A stretch of DNA of 64,000 bases, from NCBI RefSeq assembly GCF_009002475.1, contig NZ_AP019860.1, positions 8,677,547 to 8,741,546 on the forward strand. Direction: 5' to 3'. Position numbers and translations under genes: made by a program. Below the pieces are notes generated by a model, which worked only from the letters and a program-made list of their open reading frames with translations, was not told where the DNA came from and did not search any database. How positions within the stretch are numbered: position 1 is the stretch's first letter; each line of letters begins with the position of its first letter. This stretch comes from Candidatus Uabimicrobium amorphum (GTDB lineage Bacteria; Planctomycetota; Uabimicrobiia; Uabimicrobiales; Uabimicrobiaceae). Shown here piece by piece: positions 1-8,064 of the stretch.

Positions 1-40
1 GCAAAATATTTTGTTAGATAAAACCTAGAATTGAAAATTT

Positions 41-2038
41 ATGAACAATAACCCCCTTTTAATCGAACATGGTTGTGTCGATTTTTCGTTGTTAAAAGCA
101 GAACATGTCGTTCCTGCCGTAGAAAAAACAATTCAAGATTGTACACAAATCATGGAAAAAATAACCGCTACCGAAAACCACAATTATGAAACTCTCGTTG
201 CTCAGCTCGACATCATGAGTTTGAAAATCGACCGTTTGTGGTCTCCGGTTACGATGCTAAACTTTCTAGCCAATTCTCCAGAAATTCGTACAGCGTATAA
301 CGAAGGACGTCAACTGCTCACACAGTTTGAAACTGTTTTGCGTTCTAACTCTATGATATACAATCATCTAGAAAACTTTTCGAAAGATTCACTGAATACA
401 GAACAACAAACAGTGCTCGAAAATTATACCCGCGATTTTCGTCTACACGGAGCATCGTTACAAGATAGCGCAAAAGAACGCTACAAAGAAATCGTTCTCG
501 AACTGAGTAACTTACAATCGACCTTTGGTGAAAATGTGTTGGATTCCACGGCCAGTTTTCAGCTGTTAGTAAAAGATGAAAACGAACTGGCAGGTCTACC
601 ACAATCGATCAAAGCATCCCTCAAGGAAGAAGCACAAAAAAGTGGCCAAGAAGGATATCTGTGTACATTGCAGATGCCTGTGGTAAACGCCATCCTCAAA
701 TACGTAGATGACGAAAATATCCGCAAGCAAATATACATGGCGCATAGTAAACGTGCTCTAGAAGAAGGGCGTGACAACCGACCATTGATCAAAGAAATTC
801 TTACTCTACGTAAAGAACTAGCTTCTTTACTGGGATTTGAAACCTATGCTCATCTGTCACTGGCCAAAAAAACCGCGGAATCTCCCGAAGAGGTACTTGA
901 ATTTTTATACTCCCTTGAAGAAAAAACCAGCGAACCCGCCAAAAAAGAATTCGCAGAACTTTCCGAATTTAAGAAACAAACCACGGGCGGTGAATTGCAC
1001 CATTGGGACTACTCTTACTATTTAGAAAAATTGCGCAAACAACAACTCGACTTCAGTGAAGAAGATCTACGGCCGTATTTCTCTATTGACTCCGTTCTTA
1101 AGGGGCTTTTTGAAATCGTCGAAAAAATATATGAAGTTGAAGTCAAAGAAGTCGAGGCACCCCAGTGCTGGAGTTCTGAAGTTCGTTATTTCCGCGCGCA
1201 TAGTGATGGAGAGATGCTAGGCGAATTCTTTCTCGACTATCACCCACGTAAGAATAAACGCGGCGGAGCATGGATGCAGGATGTGGTGGGACGTTCAAGA
1301 AATGAAAACGGTTACGAAAAACCCATAGGTCTCATTGGCGGTAACGCGACACGAGCCACTGAAGATACCCCCGCTCTTCTAGATCATCGTGAAGTTGTGA
1401 CATTATTTCACGAGTTTGGACACATGTCGCAATTTCTTTTTACGAAGTGCAATGAATATAGTGTAGCAGGTATTAACGGTGTTCCCTGGGATGTGGTGGA
1501 ACTTCCATCGCAATTTCTAGAAAATTGGGCATGGAACAAGGACGCACTAAAGATGTTCGCTCACCATTACGAAACCGGTGAAGAAATTCCCGATGACTTA
1601 TGCGACAAGCTCATTGCCTCGCGCAACTTTCATCGTGCAACACAAATTCGTCGTCAGTTAGAATTTGGTTTAATGGATATGCACCTACACTACGACTACG
1701 ACGGCAAACCACTTTTCGAGTTTTCCGAAGAAATACACAACAAAATGTCGTTCTTTCCTCTCTTGCCAGACACTCTATTTCTCGCGGCATTCAATCATAT
1801 CTTTGCTGGTGGTTATAGCGCCGGATACTTCTCCTACAAATGGGCAGAAGTTTGGGAAGCAGACGCTTTTGAGCTATTTAGAGAAAAAGGTATCTTCAAC
1901 CGCGAAATTGGCCGAAGTTTCCGTCAGAATATTTTGGAAAAAGGTGGAAGTGAAAACCCATTCGTACTCTATGAAAGATTTAGAGGAAGACGTCCGCAAC
2001 AAGACGCTTTGTTGAAGAAATACGGCATTGCCAATTAG
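41..2038 (+). CDS. prlC: Oligopeptidase A, M3 family zinc metallopeptidase
   Basis: A 665-residue cytosolic peptidase of the thimet oligopeptidase family, which degrades short peptides, including cleaved signal peptides, in the cytoplasm. The zinc site HEFGH lies at residues 457-461. It is followed by the family block GINGVPWDVVELPSQF, which supplies the third zinc ligand and is typical of OpdA/PrlC rather than PepF. The length matches the usual 650-680 residues and there is no signal peptide. The start at 41 gives the canonical short N-terminus, but only 40 bases lie upstream and no strong ribosome site is visible. It is followed by a GGGCGGAC hairpin that may end the transcript. Confidence 0.95.
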   Translation: MNNNPLLIEHGCVDFSLLKAEHVVPAVEKTIQDCTQIMEKITATENHNYETLVAQLDIMSLKIDRLWSPVTMLNFLANSPEIRTAYNEGRQLLTQFETVLRSNSMIYNHLENFSKDSLNTEQQTVLENYTRDFRLHGASLQDSAKERYKEIVLELSNLQSTFGENVLDSTASFQLLVKDENELAGLPQSIKASLKEEAQKSGQEGYLCTLQMPVVNAILKYVDDENIRKQIYMAHSKRALEEGRDNRPLIKEILTLRKELASLLGFETYAHLSLAKKTAESPEEVLEFLYSLEEKTSEPAKKEFAELSEFKKQTTGGELHHWDYSYYLEKLRKQQLDFSEEDLRPYFSIDSVLKGLFEIVEKIYEVEVKEVEAPQCWSSEVRYFRAHSDGEMLGEFFLDYHPRKNKRGGAWMQDVVGRSRNENGYEKPIGLIGGNATRATEDTPALLDHREVVTLFHEFGHMSQFLFTKCNEYSVAGINGVPWDVVELPSQFLENWAWNKDALKMFAHHYETGEEIPDDLCDKLIASRNFHRATQIRRQLEFGLMDMHLHYDYDGKPLFEFSEEIHNKMSFFPLLPDTLFLAAFNHIFAGGYSAGYFSYKWAEVWEADAFELFREKGIFNREIGRSFRQNILEKGGSENPFVLYERFRGRRPQQDALLKKYGIAN

Positions 2039-2095
2039 GTGAAGTGAGAATTTTTACAAGCTCGCAAACGCACATCTAGCTGGATTTGTGGGAAC

Positions 2096-2116
2096 GGGCG
2101 GACACTAGGTCCGCCC
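2096..2116. repeat. GGGCGGAC hairpin, dispersed family copy 1
   Basis: Perfect 8-bp stem GGGCGGAC/GTCCGCCC with a 5-nt loop, 57 bases after the prlC stop. The flanks GGAAC on the left and CTACATTT on the right recur at 35113-35136, so the repeat extends beyond the stem. Related hairpins lie at 3901 and 18119. There is no U-tract, so it is not a standard intrinsic terminator. Confidence 0.75.
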
Positions 2117-2165
2117 CTACATTTCCACCGCAATTCCTAATGTTTATTTTTCAAAGGAAAAAAAC

Positions 2166-2276
2166 ATGCAGCAAGTCATCTACTGTCCATTCTGCGGATC
2201 AAACCATCTTTCGGGATATAGCCAGTACACCTGCCAAAATTGCCATACAACCTTTACGGTTGCGATTCCGCAGTAG
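2166..2276 (+). CDS. 36-residue zinc-ribbon microprotein
   Basis: A very short reading frame encoding a 36-residue protein with CPFCG near residues 7-11 and CQNC near residues 25-28. This CxxC-x17-CxxC spacing is typical of a rubredoxin-like zinc ribbon, and the protein contains nothing else. An AAAGGA ribosome site sits 6-8 bases before the ATG, which argues for translation. The 3' end overlaps the 3' end of the convergent DUF2254 gene by 23 bp. Free-standing ribbons of this kind often accompany RNA- or DNA-binding machinery, but nothing here identifies a partner. The composition, the Cys pairs and the ribosome site are what I see; function is unknown. Confidence 0.7.
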   Translation: MQQVIYCPFCGSNHLSGYSQYTCQNCHTTFTVAIPQ

Positions 2277-3837
2277 CTATTTTTTGCTTAATTTCCGTGA
2301 TCTTATCGTAGATATAATTGCGATTCTCCACATGCACATAATCAAGGTTCACTTGCCGCGGTGTAATCTCCCAATACAACAACGGGTTATTTTCCAGTAA
2401 ACTGTTGTAAATAGAATCAATAACTTGCATATCCACTTTTTCCAGCGGTTCACATAGTATTTGTGTGTAGTACTGTAATTTTGGACATCTATCTAAAATC
2501 GAACTGAGTGCCAAACGCGACTTCAGAACTCCCACCAAAGGTCGTTGCTGTCGACTTTCACAAGGAATTTCTAAAAGTATTTTGATCATCTTTTCCACCA
2601 TCTTGTCATCAGCCCCCAGTTTATTCACAGCCATTTCGATTGTTTTGCGTATTTCATAAGACATCACTTCGACCACAAAAACCAATGATTCCTTACGGCA
2701 ATACGCCAAGTCACTGTAGTAGTACATTTTTTGAGTGATTTTCAGAGAAAGATCAGGCATTGTTGACATCATGTCGATGGCCAAATTACTGTAATGAGAG
2801 GCAATATTGTATACCATGCGAATATTCGAATTGTTAATGCCCAAACGCAGCGCACTGTTAAACAGTGAACTGTACATATCAATCGCGTGACGGTCTTGGT
2901 TGTATATGTACTGACTGGAAATTTTGTAGATGGTAAACGCCACCGAATCCGCAGCGTCACGTGTACGCACCTCCACACATTCAAAAAATTCTAATAAAAA
3001 TTGGCAGATATGTAACTCCAATGTAACTTTCTGTTTTTGAATTTCATTGCGTGCCAGAGGTAAAATCCCCATAAATATACCAATTTCCATGTTGTCGAGA
3101 TGATGCCACTTCGGGGATAAATACGGCTTTAATTTACAATAATGAATCGCCAGTAGTTGAATATTTCTCATCGCCGCAGTAAAGCTCTGTCGGTCGTTTC
3201 TTTCTAAAGCTTTGAGGGCAATATTTGCCAAACTATCCATATATTCGACGACTTGGTGCTTAAGATGCGTCAACTCTTTTTGCGAATGCCCAGGACGCAT
3301 TGCTTGGATAATTTTATACTGCGCACTCATACGCAAGCGAAAAATGAGACTATTGGGATTGAGGAAGCTAAAAAGATGCGATAAATATGGAACGATCGAC
3401 GACAAAGAAATGATAAACAATATAAAACACACATGCAGGTAGAATTTTAAATTCGAATGCTCATCAATCACAAAACACAACCACATAGTAAGTGTTCCGA
3501 AGCAAAGGAGCAGAGCAAAAATACATAGATTGGTCACATCTTCGCGGAACATCTTAATCAGACGCGGAGTAAAATTGTTCGCTGCAAGAGGAACGGCAAT
3601 TGCCATACCACTTATTAACATGGCAAGGAGTAATGTTGCCACGCGTGAGGCAGAAGAAAAAGCATTACGTACGTTATTTATATCGAGTTTTTCTGAGATA
3701 AAATGTGTTTCAAACGTTAATTTGCCAAGGTGGATAAAACTGTGAATAATGTGAAAAACCATAACACAAGAAAATAAGCCGACGGTAACCCATAATGTGG
3801 AACGTAAAAATTTCGAAAGTTCTTGGTCGCGAAACAT
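2254..3837 (-). CDS. DUF2254-like integral membrane protein
   Basis: A 527-residue protein with four N-terminal membrane segments (about residues 13-33, 65-86, 102-123 and 131-152) and a long soluble helical C-terminal region. The stretch between segments 2 and 3, with FTPRL at residues 89-93 followed by a charged FRED loop, resembles the core of the DUF2254 family, whose biochemical role is not established. An AGGA ribosome site lies 7 bases upstream of the ATG at 3837. It is transcribed in the same direction as the tectonin/Vps62 gene, 114 bp downstream of it, with a hairpin repeat in the gap. Family assignment is moderate; the membrane topology is clear. Confidence 0.65.
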   Translation of the reverse strand: MFRDQELSKFLRSTLWVTVGLFSCVMVFHIIHSFIHLGKLTFETHFISEKLDINNVRNAFSSASRVATLLLAMLISGMAIAVPLAANNFTPRLIKMFREDVTNLCIFALLLCFGTLTMWLCFVIDEHSNLKFYLHVCFILFIISLSSIVPYLSHLFSFLNPNSLIFRLRMSAQYKIIQAMRPGHSQKELTHLKHQVVEYMDSLANIALKALERNDRQSFTAAMRNIQLLAIHYCKLKPYLSPKWHHLDNMEIGIFMGILPLARNEIQKQKVTLELHICQFLLEFFECVEVRTRDAADSVAFTIYKISSQYIYNQDRHAIDMYSSLFNSALRLGINNSNIRMVYNIASHYSNLAIDMMSTMPDLSLKITQKMYYYSDLAYCRKESLVFVVEVMSYEIRKTIEMAVNKLGADDKMVEKMIKILLEIPCESRQQRPLVGVLKSRLALSSILDRCPKLQYYTQILCEPLEKVDMQVIDSIYNSLLENNPLLYWEITPRQVNLDYVHVENRNYIYDKITEIKQKIATAESQP

Positions 3838-3900
3838 AAATATTCCTGTTTATAATACATGTGCATTATTTGTTTTTGGTTATGATGATATAACACAAAA

Positions 3901-3918
3901 GGCGGACAAATGTCCGCC
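3901..3918. repeat. GGGCGGAC hairpin, dispersed family copy 2
   Basis: GGCGGAC/GTCCGCC 7-bp stem with a 4-nt AAAT-type loop, in the gap between two minus-strand genes. The base following the stem starts CTATGTT, close to the CTACATT that follows copy 1. It is read here as a degenerate copy of the same intergenic repeat. Confidence 0.65.
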
Positions 3919-3951
3919 CTATGTTCTTTTTTGCTCTTTGAGTGAATGAGT

Positions 3952-5622
3952 TTATTCTGCTCCTGACCAGCTTCCTTTTTGTTTTGGTCCGCTTGGTCCA
4001 CCGGAAACAATTTTTGTCCACACTTCTTTGAGAATCGGTGCTACCAGATCGATACTCCACTTCGGAACCTGTGGAAAACTTTCGTAGAGCAATTCTTTAC
4101 TGTATGGCGGGCGCGGCGCTCCCCAATCGTAAGGGAAATCTAACCATTCGGGTTCTACGACATGTGCTTGTAACTCATTCCATACCCCGATAATTTCCAT
4201 GCGTCCCGAGGCATCTAAAAGTGGACCACGGTTGGTTTTATTTACAAGGCCTACGTCCAAAAACGCTTGTTTATTGAGACCCACTTTGGGATAGCTGGCG
4301 TGTCCATGTTTCGAGGAAAACACCACAGGACGTCCATCGCGCCATGTGATTTTGTTTAGATCAAAAATCCATTCTCCTCCTGCATGCTGAGAAAAATAAA
4401 CCGCTTTCACTTTTCGCGTGGTATTGTGAACGCGAACGGTAATGTGTTCCCAATCACCTTGGTGCGCACCAAAGAGTGAAACCGGAACGATTTCCCCAAA
4501 TATAGTGAGCGTACCACTACCATTGTATGGATAGAAAAACCAGTACTGGATATCGGTGTAATCTTGGAAGGAATTCATTCTTTTGGCATTGACGTATATT
4601 TTTGCGCTCGAAATATCACCGGATTTGGCGTCAGTACCATTAATTTGCGGATAGTACAGCGCGCCTTTTTGCACTTTGGTTATTTTTGCCAGTTCTTCTT
4701 TTGTGTATGGCGGCTGTGCAACAGTGGTCTCGGTATTATTTTGTTTTTTGACAAGTGACACACGATCTAAAAGCCACGCGACAGAAGAAGGATGAAAAGG
4801 GTCTTCCGTACACATATGCAAGTACGGTAAATATCTATTGGCAACTTCGTTTAGCTCTTCCCATGTCCATGGGGTTTGCTCAATAGGAGTAATCGATTCA
4901 TCTGATTCGGCCATAAAAACAGGTGAACGAAAGCGATATATCTCGCCGCTAGAACTAATTCCCCATGCTTTTCCATTTGCCACCGATAAACACTCTAGTG
5001 CTGGAGGGAAAATTTGTATCCAGCTGCCGTTTTGTAAACGAAATACACCGTTTTCCTCATCAAGCGCCCATAAATTGCGTCCATCATCAACGATAATTTC
5101 ACGGAAATCGGCACGTATTTGTTGCCATGCACCATCTTGTAGAAAAAGAGACCCTTCTTGAATAGCACTTGCCCACACAAAGCCATCGGAACCAACAGAA
5201 ATAGAATTTACAGCGATGGGATATTCGATCCACATATTTTGCGACGCGTCCCACTCTAAGGCAGAGTTACTTTTAGAAATCGCCCAGATGTGCTTCTTAC
5301 CACCCACGGCAATAAAGGTGACCTCTTCGTCGGACAACAACTCCCATGCGTAATATTTATTCCTCCAGATGTGCACGCGATTATCTGTACCTAGAGCACA
5401 AACCGTACCATCTCGACCAGTGGCTACTTGTGTAAAAGAACCTGGCATTTTTTGCCAATAACTATTGTACCAACAAAATACCTTATTGTTTTCATTCACT
5501 CCCCAGGCGGTTTTTCCCGAAGAAATTTGTATGAGCTTACCCGGTACTCTTTTCAATTGCGAAACATCTTGTGCAAAACACAAAGGTAGTACCAAAAAAA
5601 ACACCCATAAATTTTTCATCAT
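3952..5622 (-). CDS. Secreted tectonin-propeller / Vps62-like fusion protein
   Basis: A 556-residue exported protein. The N-terminus (MMKNLWVFFLVLPLCFA, then QD) is a signal peptide. Residues about 20-240 hold repeated blades of the tectonin type, with recurring phrases such as VWASA, IWAISKS and NLWALDE, which predict a beta-propeller. The C-terminal half matches the Vps62 family: GAHQGDWEH near residue 381, VYFSQHAGGEW shortly after, and SSKHGHASYP near residue 438. Vps62 was named in yeast vacuolar sorting, but the family also occurs in bacteria and plants with no settled biochemistry. A secreted carbohydrate- or lipid-binding role is inference. There is no obvious operon partner, and the kinase gene diverges from it upstream. 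Confidence 0.75.
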   Translation of the reverse strand: MMKNLWVFFLVLPLCFAQDVSQLKRVPGKLIQISSGKTAWGVNENNKVFCWYNSYWQKMPGSFTQVATGRDGTVCALGTDNRVHIWRNKYYAWELLSDEEVTFIAVGGKKHIWAISKSNSALEWDASQNMWIEYPIAVNSISVGSDGFVWASAIQEGSLFLQDGAWQQIRADFREIIVDDGRNLWALDEENGVFRLQNGSWIQIFPPALECLSVANGKAWGISSSGEIYRFRSPVFMAESDESITPIEQTPWTWEELNEVANRYLPYLHMCTEDPFHPSSVAWLLDRVSLVKKQNNTETTVAQPPYTKEELAKITKVQKGALYYPQINGTDAKSGDISSAKIYVNAKRMNSFQDYTDIQYWFFYPYNGSGTLTIFGEIVPVSLFGAHQGDWEHITVRVHNTTRKVKAVYFSQHAGGEWIFDLNKITWRDGRPVVFSSKHGHASYPKVGLNKQAFLDVGLVNKTNRGPLLDASGRMEIIGVWNELQAHVVEPEWLDFPYDWGAPRPPYSKELLYESFPQVPKWSIDLVAPILKEVWTKIVSGGPSGPKQKGSWSGAE

Positions 5623-5803
5623 TTCTCCCTCTCCCTATACAATTGTTGATATTGGATGTAGTTATTAAAATAACCGAAAACAACTCTCAGCACAAGATAA
5701 TTATCCTTCGCCATGAGTGAATATCTACGTACTTGATTTATCTGTTCGTTTTATTTACGATATTATAAATCTTTCACATTTTGTATTTTTGCCAAAGGAA
5801 TGT

Positions 5804-7783
5804 ATGATGGACCATACACAACCACAATCCCCCTCGAACAATCCACCACAAATGTTTGGTCATTACCAAATACTTTGTATTTTAGGGGAAGGGGGTATGG
5901 GAACAGTATACAAAGCTCTTGACACAAAACTAAACCGTATTGTGGCCCTAAAAGTTCTACTTGCGAAAGAAAAAGCTTCACAGGAGCAGATTAAACGCTT
6001 TATTTTAGAGGCACAAGCCGTCGCTCATCTCAGACATCCAAATATTATCAATGTGTACGAAATCAGCTCTATTAGTGACACGCACTACTTTACCATGGAT
6101 TTCATCGAGGGAAGTTCGTTAAAAGAACTTCTCGCACGCAAAAAAATCAGCTTTCGTAAGGGTATGGCGTTACTCCTAAAAGTGCTAGAAGCCATGAACT
6201 ACGCACACCAACAAAATATTGTACACCGTGATTTGAAACCAGAAAACATCATGGTGGACCAAGCGGGAAATCCGTATATTATGGATTTCGGTCTTGCCAA
6301 AATACTTCACCGCGACCAAGGACTATCGAAAACCGGAATGGTGATGGGAACATTGCGCTACATGTCTCCGGAACAAGCAGGCGGAAAACACAGACAAATC
6401 GATGCGCGCAGTGATATTTTTTCTCTCGGAGCCATTCTCTACGAGTTGGCTTCCGGTAAACGAGCATTTCAAGGAAGTAACACTCTAATACTTCTTGCTG
6501 AGATTACCCAGAAAAACCCTACACCGCCGAGTAAGGTAAATCCGCGTATTCCCAAAGAGATTGACGCTATCTGTAAAAAAGCCCTACACAAAAAAAAGGA
6601 AAATCGCTATTCTTCGGCAGCAGCAATGGCGAAAGATTTACAACAAGTCATCCGTGGTAATGCGAAAAAAAGCAAAAAATCTCCGGCGATGCTTTATTCG
6701 ATCATTGGTTTTTGTTGCGTTGCGGTTGCTCTTATCGCGGTATACACCTCCACAAACAACTCCAACAATTCCTCCGTGGCAAGCAATCAAAAACCGCCTC
6801 GTAAACAACAGCGTAAGCCCCAAAAATCTTCTTCACCAAAAAACGTTGTGAAAAATACGCCACCTAAAAATACGCAGAATAAAAATAACCCGTCAAGCCC
6901 TCAAAAGAAAGATATACCGAACGAATGGCCACAACAGTTATGGAGTGTCTGCTGGAATGGATCGTATGTTGACTTTACTCACCCTAACTGGAACAAGCTT
7001 CCCACCTACATGCAAGCGTCTCGTGCGAAGCAATACCAAATCTGGTATGCCAAAAATCACCAACTCCCCCTTGAGAAGGATTACCAAATACAGACGAGCA
7101 CAACAATGAAAATGGTGCTCATTCCCCCAGGAAAAATACAACTGGGAGAGTGGCGCGGTAAACCATCCGAAAAGCACGTTGCCACCATACGAAATCCGTT
7201 TTGGATAGCGAAATACGAAACTTCGCAACAGTTATGGAAGCAAGTCATGGGAAAAATTCCCAAAAAAACTCATCCAAGGTATAGAGGTGATCATTTACCA
7301 GTGGTGCACATTAGCTTTAACGATGCCAAACGGTTTTGTAAACAAACCCATTTGCAAGTTCCCGATGAAATAAGCTGGGAATATGCCGCACGTGGTGGAA
7401 CAACAGGGCACTTTTATTGGGGCGAGAGAAAAGACATACTTGGATGGCGACCAGGTATGTGCAATGGCATTGCTAATTTTTATCGTAAACGTATCATGAC
7501 CTCCACACAACGCGATGCATTCGTGAGCTACAAAGATTTTATGAAAGTGTCTACCTTAAAATCTATTGACAGTTTTCCACCAAACCCTTTTCGTTTGTAT
7601 AATGTATCAGGAAACGCCCACGAAATTTGCCAGGGAATATGGCGCGCAAAAACACCGGTACTGCGCGGTGGAGGAGCATATTCTTATATATACGAAATCC
7701 GACCATTAGATATTGCCGACCTCAAACGGCCAACAAGTGCATGGCCGACATCAGGTTTTCGCGCGATGAAGTGGATAAAATAA
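5804..7783 (+). CDS. Ser/Thr protein kinase with membrane anchor and extracytoplasmic FGE (SUMF1) domain
   Basis: A 659-residue Hanks-type kinase. A glycine loop GEGGMGTVYK and VALKVLL lysine lie near the N-terminus. The catalytic HRDLKPEN is near residue 141, then DFGLAK, with an APE-like MSPEQA. One membrane segment (about 293-315) is followed by a low-complexity Lys/Pro/Asn linker and an FGE/SUMF1-type domain (about 434-657) ending in the typical RGGGAYS and GFRAMK motifs. All catalytic kinase residues are present. The start is placed at 5804 (or 5807) because AAAGGA lies just upstream; the longer frame from 5717 has no ribosome site and a hydrophobic, non-kinase N-terminus. FGE-like domains fused to kinases are common in planctomycetes; here it is likely a sensory or binding module rather than a sulfatase activator. 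Confidence 0.92.
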   Translation: MMDHTQPQSPSNNPPQMFGHYQILCILGEGGMGTVYKALDTKLNRIVALKVLLAKEKASQEQIKRFILEAQAVAHLRHPNIINVYEISSISDTHYFTMDFIEGSSLKELLARKKISFRKGMALLLKVLEAMNYAHQQNIVHRDLKPENIMVDQAGNPYIMDFGLAKILHRDQGLSKTGMVMGTLRYMSPEQAGGKHRQIDARSDIFSLGAILYELASGKRAFQGSNTLILLAEITQKNPTPPSKVNPRIPKEIDAICKKALHKKKENRYSSAAAMAKDLQQVIRGNAKKSKKSPAMLYSIIGFCCVAVALIAVYTSTNNSNNSSVASNQKPPRKQQRKPQKSSSPKNVVKNTPPKNTQNKNNPSSPQKKDIPNEWPQQLWSVCWNGSYVDFTHPNWNKLPTYMQASRAKQYQIWYAKNHQLPLEKDYQIQTSTTMKMVLIPPGKIQLGEWRGKPSEKHVATIRNPFWIAKYETSQQLWKQVMGKIPKKTHPRYRGDHLPVVHISFNDAKRFCKQTHLQVPDEISWEYAARGGTTGHFYWGERKDILGWRPGMCNGIANFYRKRIMTSTQRDAFVSYKDFMKVSTLKSIDSFPPNPFRLYNVSGNAHEICQGIWRAKTPVLRGGGAYSYIYEIRPLDIADLKRPTSAWPTSGFRAMKWIK

Positions 7784-7804
7784 TATCATGTACAAAAAAC
7801 TTCC

Positions 7805-7987
7805 CGGAGTGTCATTCCTGTAAAAGCACATGTGTGCCAAGCTAAGAAGTAAAGTACTGAAAAAAAGGCTTACAAGACCTGTCATCCCGCACCCAAAAAT
7901 CATAGATTTTTGGATAGATGCGGGACCCAGCAATATAAAGTCGACTTCTGTTCGTGGATCCCTGATCAAGTCAGGGATGACACTCCG
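7805..7987. repeat. Nested palindromic intergenic element (TGTCATCCC family)
   Basis: This element fills most of the 281-bp gap between two convergent genes. Its ends are a 16-bp inverted repeat with one mismatch (CGGAGTGTCATTCCTG at 7805-7820, CAGGGATGACACTCCG at 7972-7987). Inside is a second copy of the end, TGTCATCCCGC at 7880, pairing with TGCGGGA near 7919 around an inner CCAAAAATC/GATTTTTGG hairpin. A further palindrome CCCTGATCAAGTCAGGG lies at the right end. No coding frame is visible. It looks like a REPIN or MITE-like insertion with a second one nested in it. Confidence 0.75.
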
Positions 7988-8064
7988 ATGGTAGTTTTGT
8001 AGCTCCAGAGAACACCATATGTACTTTCGTAGGAGTAACAACTTGGGTTGAATGTTCTAAAAAA

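Noticed and set aside
2086..2400. Plus-strand 104-residue reading frame
   Set aside because: It has no ribosome site, covers a hairpin repeat and lies over the end of the DUF2254 gene in another frame; the 36-residue zinc ribbon frame is better supported.
5717..5803. Upstream start for the kinase-FGE gene
   Set aside because: The extra 29 residues are hydrophobic and unlike kinase N-termini, and a good AAAGGA site precedes 5804.
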